NCBI RefSeq assembly: GCF_030272615.1
Contig: NC_081405.1
Location: forward strand, 652,200,920 to 652,264,919
Reading direction: 5' to 3'
DNA from: Cryptomeria japonica
Lineage: Eukaryota > Streptophyta > Pinopsida > Cupressales > Cupressaceae
Length of the DNA stretch: 64,000 nucleotides
This document shows positions 57,623-64,000 of this stretch, piece after piece. Within the stretch, counting starts at the first letter, position 1, and each line of letters opens with the position of its first letter. The notes under the pieces were generated by a model. That model saw only the letters and a program-made list of their open reading frames with translations, had not been told where the DNA came from and searched no databases. A program made the position numbers and the translations under genes.

Positions 57623-58629
57623 ATGGAAAAGCTTGAGGACTATGACAAAGGTAGGGTTAACTTAGTCGTTTCCAAGATTTCCAAAAACTGGTCTAATGGC
57701 TCTTTTAAACTTTACGGAGTTAAATTTAAGCTGGACACTGGGCTTATTTCAACTATGATTGGAATGCCGGACATCGGGCTTAACTTGTTTCGAGACCTCA
57801 AGGTCTCCAACAATGCAGTTAACTTATTCCCATGGAAAGAGAAAGAGCGGGCCAAAATAGTCAAGGCTACCGGGGGCTACTACGAAGCTGCAAACATCAA
57901 GAAGTTGTGGGGCTGGGTCCTAAATGTAATCATGGAGTATATTACAGTTGAAGGCCATTTCTCCAGGGCCCACACCTACCACTTCGTGCTCTTAAACCAT
58001 TTCAGACATGAGAAAAAGTGTCTTTTCCCTACTACCTTTTTCGGTCCCTTTCCAGGTCCCTAAACAAACACAGGACTAACCCTTCCAGCCCGATTCTCCA
58101 TAGTAGGCTCCTATTGCTCATCTATGAGCATTGCAAAACCCTTGCACTGCAGGAAAATAAGCGGATTTCTGCTTCCCCAGGTAAAATAAAGATAGAAGAG
58201 GGAGAAACTAGCAAGGAGAAGGCGTCATCCAGCGAGAAAAGGAAAAGTACCCCTGGGTTGGAAATAGAGGACATTGTTAAGGAAAGTAGTGGTATGGAGA
58301 CGGACGAATCTAACGGTGAAGATAGCTAGAAAGAAGAGGAGCTGGGCAACAAGGAAGAAAGTGGAGATTTTGAGCCTGGTCAAGATAGCCCTATTCTAAG
58401 TGATCACCCTGGTAAGGACAATAGCCATCTGATGGAAGAAACAACTCCCAAGGATAATGAGGAAACTGAAGTTAATTCTGAGAAGGAAATAAACAAAGAC
58501 CTGACTGAGGAAAGGGATAGCAAGGATAAGGAAAGTGCTGGTGAGGGGCTTATCCTAGATAATCTCAAGAAGCTCTCAAAGGCCAGAATAGATTTTGACA
58601 GACGGACCTACGAAACCCTTAAAAACTGA
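57623..58629 (+). pseudogene. Unidentified ORF, frameshifted
   Basis: ATG 57623. 146 codons (SKISKNWSNGSFKLYGVKFK, then MGMPDIGLNLFRDLK and EYITVEGHFSRAHTYHFVLL) run to about 58050, where the reading moves to another frame (YLFRSLSRSLNKHRTNPSSP, LLLLIYEHCKTLALQ). After TAG 58327-58329 a very acidic, lysine-rich tail (EEGETSKEKASSSEKRK, EETTPKDNEETEV) continues to 58629. The first half is globular-looking and the tail is disordered. It may be an element-borne ORF1 or a mobile-domain relative; no family was recognised. Confidence 0.55.
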
Positions 58630-58710
58630 AAAAGAAAGGGATAAATTCAGATAAAAAGAGGGAGGATGAAAACAAAGAGCATATTAATTGGAAGAGGGAA
58701 AAGAAGGTTT

Positions 58711-59477
58711 TGTCATTGATGGCAACTTTATAATCCTATGACACTGGCAAGGCAATTCACCGACACTAGCAAGATCAGACTCTACACTGACACTCAGACC
58801 ACTGGCACCAGTAGTGAAAGGAAGCATACCGACATAGGAAGTCGACAGGAATTTTATTGATAATGTATTTTGCTTATTATTGTAAAAACATTGTAAGCCG
58901 ACTTGGAAAGATGCAAAATGACTCTTATATAAGAGAGTTCATTGTAGAACATTGTAATGATGTAGGATTATTATGGAGGAATGTAATTAGGAGAAATAAG
59001 GCAGACCTATTATGCGGATTATAGGTTAAGGGTTTATGTAAGAAGTAGAGTAGAAACTAGTACTGGATCTGGCATTATAGATGCTATCTTGAAGCAGTAC
59101 AAGACACTGGATTTATATAATCCATTTTGTAAGTCAGTGAGACTTCCTATTTTGTATTTGAGCAATGAGCTCTAGGCACTTGGCCTTCTTGCATGTGCAG
59201 GCCCCTCTTGTAGCAGCAATATGCTCTTATTGGCTAGTAAGTGAATATTGTGGGTTACAAATCCCACCGAGGTTTTTCCCACACCGGGTTTCCTCGCTAA
59301 AATATTGTGTTATGGTGTGCTTTTCATGTGGTTGCTATTATCTCAGTTTATTGCATTACTTTTTGTTTATCGGTATACTGTATTAATATGTTCTGCATGT
59401 TTTAAGTTAAGAAATTGCTCATACCAGTTAGATACTGATTCACCCCCCCCCTCTCAGTATCTGTGGGAATCCTAACA
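58711..59477 (+). mobile_element. copia-5 5' LTR (about 0.77 kb)
   Basis: TGTCATTGATGG to CCTAACA, followed by a PBS. It contains the hairpin at 59268-59297 and the C-run (TGATTCACCCCCC ... CTCTCAG) at 59436-59458, both mirror images of the minus-strand LTRs. Other families have another 30-40 bp before GTCATTGATG, so the start may be truncated. Confidence 0.75.
59268..59297 (+). other. LTR hairpin with changed outer stem
   Basis: CGAGG-TTTTT-CCC-ACACC-GGG-TTT-CCTCG. The other families have GTGG ... CCAC in the outer stem, so both sides have changed together. Confidence 0.65.
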
Positions 59478-59495
59478 ATTAGTATCAGAGCTTGG
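59478..59495 (+). other. copia-5 primer-binding site
   Basis: ATTAGTATCAGAGCTTGG directly after the LTR; initiator-Met type with G-to-A in TGG. Confidence 0.85.
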
Positions 59496-59548
59496 TCCTC
59501 TATTTTCAGAAATCTAATAGCTTGAGGAAGATCTTGACACCGGTAGAG

Positions 59549-60529
59549 ATGGAAAACTTGATGAAGCAACTTGAAGTAGCTCTCTCAAACTATGATGGAG
59601 AAAAGTTCAAAAATATCAAACTTGAAGATGATCTAAAAGCAGCTCAGGATATTATTCAAGCGCTTCAAGAAAATCTTACTATTGTAAGAAACAAGAGAAG
59701 AAAACTTTGTGAAAAAATGCAATTTGAGAATGATGAAAAGGAAACTCTTAATGATATGATAAACAAGCTGAAGCTAGAGAACATAACAACAAAGAATAAG
59801 ATGCAGGATATGACTATGAGATTTTGTAAGGAAATTGAAGATAGAAAGAAGAATGAAGAAGATTTGACTAGAAGACTAAGTGATGCAGCAAATGAGAACA
59901 CAAGACTTAGCTATGAAAATGATTTGTTGAAGATAGATCTGATGCACACACAGAATGATTTAAATGAAGTGATGAGACAGAAAGAAATCTTAGAAAGAGA
60001 ACTGGATATTGCAAATCAGCACAAAGAAAAATTCAAGAAAAGCTCAGAAGAACTTGGTGACTTGTTGAAAAATCAGAAACCTAAAGGTGACACTTGTGGA
60101 ATTGGCTTTGAAGTTGGAGAATGCTTGGGTAATGCAAACACACAGGATCATAGCAAACCGGTAAGACAACATACTGCTTATAAATTTAATGGCAAATGCT
60201 ATAACTGTAATAAGTATGGTCATAGAGCAAATCAATGTAGATCTAGAAGTTATCAGAATACCAATACACCCACTGGTCAATTTTCAAAATATAGCAAAAA
60301 TGGTCATAACTCTGAAAATTATAGAATGAATGTGAGATGTTATGTTTGTGGAAGATTTGGACACTTATCTAATAAATGCAGAACACAAACTAGCATAGGT
60401 TATGGGAAGGCTATTCAGAAAAATAATGTGACTTGTTATGCATGTAATAAGATTAGACATATTGCAAAATTCTGTAGAAGTAAGGCATCACCGACAAACA
60501 ACAAAGGTTCTAGTTTGAAAGGAAAATAA
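59549..60529 (+). CDS. copia-5 Gag: coiled coil with three zinc knuckles
   Basis: ATG 59549 opens an uninterrupted frame of about 326 codons. Residues 1-175 are charged and heptad-like (LMKQLEVALSNYDGEKFKNI, KLENITTKNKMQDMTMRF), typical of a long coiled coil. Then come three CX2CX4HX4C knuckles: CYNCNKYGHRANQC, CYVCGRFGHLSNKC and CYACNKIRHIAKFC, about 40 residues apart. A basic tail follows. There is no UBN2 body like copia-1, -3 and -7, so this may be only the C-terminal half of a longer Gag or a different Gag type. It is the only sizeable intact frame with a clear identity in the window. Confidence 0.82.
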   Translation: MENLMKQLEVALSNYDGEKFKNIKLEDDLKAAQDIIQALQENLTIVRNKRRKLCEKMQFENDEKETLNDMINKLKLENITTKNKMQDMTMRFCKEIEDRKKNEEDLTRRLSDAANENTRLSYENDLLKIDLMHTQNDLNEVMRQKEILERELDIANQHKEKFKKSSEELGDLLKNQKPKGDTCGIGFEVGECLGNANTQDHSKPVRQHTAYKFNGKCYNCNKYGHRANQCRSRSYQNTNTPTGQFSKYSKNGHNSENYRMNVRCYVCGRFGHLSNKCRTQTSIGYGKAIQKNNVTCYACNKIRHIAKFCRSKASPTNNKGSSLKGK

Positions 60530-60897
60530 AAGGTTGAAGAAGTTAAGCAAGAATTCTCAAAACAATGGATTAGAAAGTCAGACCTAAATGGTGTTGGGAA
60601 TATGCCTCCACTGGTAGAACCTAGCAACACTCCACCAGCAGAACAGAGTAGCACTCCACCGGCAGGAGTCTCTTCATCAAATTGAAGAAATTTCTTTGAG
60701 GGTTTGGCAATCAATGTGAAATATTCTATTATTCCCTCGGTTGATGGTGAAAAGTAGAAATTACTTCTATACCGACAAATAATGTTAAGTGACTACTTAA
60801 CCGACATGCATTAAATTTGGTAGTTGGAAGATTGACATTATAAATTAGAGTTTTTGGCTCCATTTTACTTCACTAAGCATTCAAACATTCGAAGAGT
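60530..60897 (+). other. Spacer with a possible promoter
   Basis: A short reading after the Gag stop (VRKSDLNG- and PPAEQSSTPPAG-like) is soon lost. TTATAAAT at 60838-60845 is followed by a pyrimidine-rich stretch and then the ORF at 60898/60964, so a promoter is possible but unproven. Confidence 0.4.
60838..60845 (+). promoter_or_regulatory. Possible TATA box for the downstream ORF
   Basis: TTATAAAT about 120 nt upstream of the first ATG (60964) of the unidentified frame. Confidence 0.3.
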
Positions 60898-62790
60898 GTG
60901 AAATTTCCAGAGTTAAGGCATTTCAAGCAAAGAGGCAAACAGTTATCTGACTTATTAAACAACATGGGTGAAAACAAAGAGAAGAATATTAATGAGCATT
61001 TTCAAGCATTAAAGGCCAGAATGAACACAAGAGTCAGATTGTCACAGGAAATTGTGAATAAATACAAGGATGACATATGTTTTGTAATTAAGAAGGATGG
61101 GATCTAGATGGAAGCAGTTATCCCAAGAACAATTTGGGTTACTGAAATGGGCTATGAGACCGATGACCACATAATTGAGACATATGCAAAAGCCCTTCTG
61201 GAAGCACCCAAGGAACCTAAGGAAGAGGTTTTTGGCATTGCTGAAACCATTGAAAGTCAAATTCAATCCAAGAAGAGAGTAAAGAAAGTAGAAGCAACTG
61301 TGAGGATAGGTTTAGGACAGGTTAAGGCTATCAAAGAAGATGTATTGAAACAAACCGGTATCACTGAAGATGAGTTGGAGGCACTACAGCCTGAAACTCA
61401 CCTTTCACTAGTAGCCACTTCTTCAGAGAGTGATATGCCTACAACATTTAAAAGAGTTGTAAGGAAAAGAGAACCTTCACCGGTGTCCACACCTTCACCT
61501 AGAAGAACCAGGCAAAAACAATAGGCAGTGAGGTTTCCGGTCAAGAAGACAACTCCTAAGAAGAAGAAGTTGACACCAAAGAAAAAGACTCAACAAAATA
61601 TTGCTTCAATTGAAAGACTATTAGATGAAATCACAGAAGAAGGAAAACTCAAAAACATCAACAAACTATATGACTCACTATCAGTTGATGATAAAGAAAA
61701 GGTTGAAAATGGTGTTATTTTACACTTGGATATCTACAAGAAGTTCTTAATGCAAGTTGTACATGAACTACCAGATGAACTATTCAAGAGACTGGAAGCA
61801 AGAAGACAAGCTATGGTAGAGCTTGACAAGAAAATAAAAATTGAAAAATTACTTGTTCTCTACCCAGTTAACTCACCAAAGGAAATAGATGATCTAATTG
61901 CAAAAGCTAACTGGTTAGTATTCTCTACTGCACACCGGCATATTGCAGTAATGGTTGGAAGAATAAATGAGGTTGCAGAGGAAACTGCAAATGGATGGGA
62001 TATATTCCTTGTTGAGAAGGAAAAAAAGGAAGAGTATAGAAACCCCAAGCCAATCAAAGTTTATCAAAAGGACAAAGATAAAGGAAAATGGAAGGTTGGT
62101 GGACCTACAAGCTTAAAGATAACTGATAATCTACCCCCACCGCCTCAAGATACTCCACCGATAGTAACAAATGAAGATCAACCGGTTGATGAGAGTATGA
62201 ATGTATCACAAGAGGATACAAATCCTAATTCTAAGGTACTATACATAGTTGATGTTGATACTCAGAAGGTCAACATTGTGGTAGACAAGGACACAACCAG
62301 TAAGACTGATATGGCTAGTGAGCCATTGGTAACTGATAACACTGATAACACACAAGAAAAACTGATAGATGATAACACAGGGCAATAGGCAGAAACACAA
62401 ACAGATCAACAAACAGAAAAAACAAGCAGAGCAACAAGCTCCAAAACAACAACAGGTTCATGTGGAAACAGTGCCACCGATAACTAGAGAGCAACAAAAA
62501 CCTTTGCTTAAGGAAATGGAAACATAGACTGACCTACCAGAGGTCACTACAAGTAAGGTTATCTCCCCCACTGATGGAATTCAGAATGTTGGTTCCTCTT
62601 CTACAAGATTTAAATCAACTAATGTAACTGAAGTTCTTTTAGATTCTATAAAGAAAATAACAGATTGTAGTTCACAGGATTATAAAGCTATAGATGACAC
62701 AATTCCAATTTTGAAGATGATAGCTCCAAAATGCAATGTAGATAATAAGGATTCATTCAGTCAACTTGACACTTTGTCTAAATATATTTG
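60898..62790 (+). pseudogene. Large unidentified ORF downstream of copia-5 Gag
   Basis: One frame (first ATG 60964) runs to 62388 with TAG stops at 61105, 61522 and 62386. After a shift near 62400 the product continues in another frame to 62790. Segments: a basic N-terminus; IWVTEMGYETDDHIIETYAK; a Lys/Arg-rich PSPVSTPSPRRTRQKQ; a helical middle (IERLLDEITEEGKLKNINKL, VVHELPDELFKRLEARRQ); NWLVFSTAHRHIAVMVGRIN; and a disordered acidic tail. There is no RT, protease or integrase motif. It sits where pol should be and ends just before the next LTR. Origin unknown. Confidence 0.6.
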
Positions 62791-62820
62791 ATAGTATTGA
62801 TACTTAAAGATAAGTACAGA

Positions 62821-64000
62821 TGCCAAGCTAATAAGATGAGAGGGGGGGGTGAATCATACAAACTTAATCTTCCATAAAAACATCAGATTCAACCTCGGTA
62901 ACATATACTTCAGTAATATAACCAAAACTGCTAAACATGTAAACTCAAAAGCATATAAACATCATAACACTCATAACACCAGATTTAATGTGGAAACCCA
63001 AATAGGGAAAAACCACTGTGGGATTTCAGACCCACTAAGAAATATACTCTTCTAGCGTATGCTCAGTTAAAAGAAAATCCTGTTAAAGATTACAAACACA
63101 TTGCTAGATGTGACTCGATTAAGGGATTTCCCTCAGATCTGTTAGAATCTTCACCTTGTTAGAAGTGACCTTGTTAAAGGATTTCAAACACTCAATCAGA
63201 ATGTCACCTTGCTAGAGGGTTTTACAAATAAGACTGTTAAGTCTACTCGGTTAAGAGATTTTCTATCACTTAACAAAATAACAGTAAGAAAAATCTATCT
63301 GCAACTTCATATCTAAAATGCTAAAGAAGATTCTTATTTTCTCAATACAATATAGACATAGAACTAATCTTGTCCATCTGCTGGGCTCTATACTCTGTTA
63401 TTCAAAACAGATCTTCAAGCTTCTGTGCTCGGTAATCACTATGTAGCATCCCTGTGCATACACTTGCCCGCATGCATTGTTTATCAACAATTTCCTATTT
63501 ATAAACAATCTGCTAACCACTTAATCTCCTTGATCACATTTCCCATGATCAATCATAGCCATCAGATCTTCAAACTTGACTAGGTTCAATGTATCCTTTG
63601 ATCTGAAAAATGTTTTACCCTACCTTGGAACTTGCATACATTTCTTGGAACTTGTGCTAGGGTATTGCAGTTCAATCTGAGCTGTAGATCTTCTTGCCAA
63701 TTTTCCTTTGCCATAGATTCTTTAACAAACTTGATGCATGACATACCAATCATTTAATCAACTCCAACTCATCAGCTTCCTTCATTAAATAATGCTTTTA
63801 TTCATTCAATGTATTCTGTTATTGCTCGGTTGCAACTCGGTGAATACTAAACTTCACTCGGTAGACATTCCACCTTCATTAACTGATAGCGATAACCTTA
63901 GGGTTTACCGAATAGGTTCTTTGCTCGGTAACATAGTATAGTATTAACCTTTCAATCAATAACATATGTAGGATATCAAAACAATCTAAACATCATGATC
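62821..64000 (-). mobile_element. LTR related to the solo LTR, cut by the window end
   Basis: Follows 44308-45500 in order: G-run (62835-62856), hairpin (about 62991-63015), leader modules (about 63100-63270), TATAAATA (63496-63503). The left edge is proposed at TGCCAAGCTAATAAG. No PBS is seen to its left, so it is a 3' or solo LTR. Confidence 0.8.
63496..63503 (-). promoter_or_regulatory. LTR TATA box
   Basis: TATAAATA on the sense strand, aligned with 44985-44992. Confidence 0.6.

Overview
The window looks like nuclear DNA of a large, repeat-rich plant genome. A gymnosperm (probably a conifer) is my best guess, from very long LTRs, deep nesting, slow decay and the style of the Ty1/copia and Tat-like elements. 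This is inference; no host gene, rRNA, tRNA or organelle sequence was recognised. Almost everything that can be named is transposable-element DNA, mostly on the minus strand, and nearly every coding region is broken by nonsense codons or frameshifts. ATG starts are used below; several open frames otherwise begin at non-ATG codons.

Layout. (1) 1-5567: minus-strand Ty3/gypsy pol (protease, G-patch, RT, RNase H; 3' end outside the window) with a putative 5' LTR. (2) about 6161-8342, plus strand: 3' end of a second gypsy-like family (internal tail, polypurine tract, LTR starting TGTAATACCC). (3) 8343-12742: repeats and a hAT transposase pseudogene with a recognisable TATA box and 5'-UTR intron. 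(4) 12743-32132: copia-1 (minus), split in its integrase by a 13.7 kb Tat-type gypsy element (15235-28967) with 3.2 kb LTRs that contain ORFs. (5) 32133-35244: remnant of copia-2 (gag plus a 2.5 kb LTR). (6) 35245-35414: a LINE scrap (plus). (7) 35415-40394 and 53285-55257: a gag-only, minus-strand element with the same LTR family as (2). It is split by copia-3 (40395-53284), which itself carries a solo LTR (44308-45853, duplication TTCTA) and copia-7 (46521-50577, duplication AAAAG). (8) 55258-58710: non-coding DNA, an RNase H scrap and an unidentified decayed ORF. (9) 58711-62790: copia-5 (plus) with LTR, PBS and a coiled-coil/three-zinc-knuckle Gag, followed by a large unrecognised ORF. (10) 62821-64000: a second LTR of the solo-LTR family, cut by the window end.

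Nothing here works as a host pathway. The main points of interest are these: a hairpin shared by several otherwise different copia LTR families with an apparent compensatory base change; a repeated module in the predicted transcribed leader; a Tat element with its second RNase H in front of RT and PBS-like strings at both inner LTR edges; ORFs kept inside both Tat LTRs; a gag-only and a pol-only element that look complementary; an unidentified ORF behind the copia-5 Gag; and a nonsense-codon spectrum rich in TAG with almost no frameshifts.
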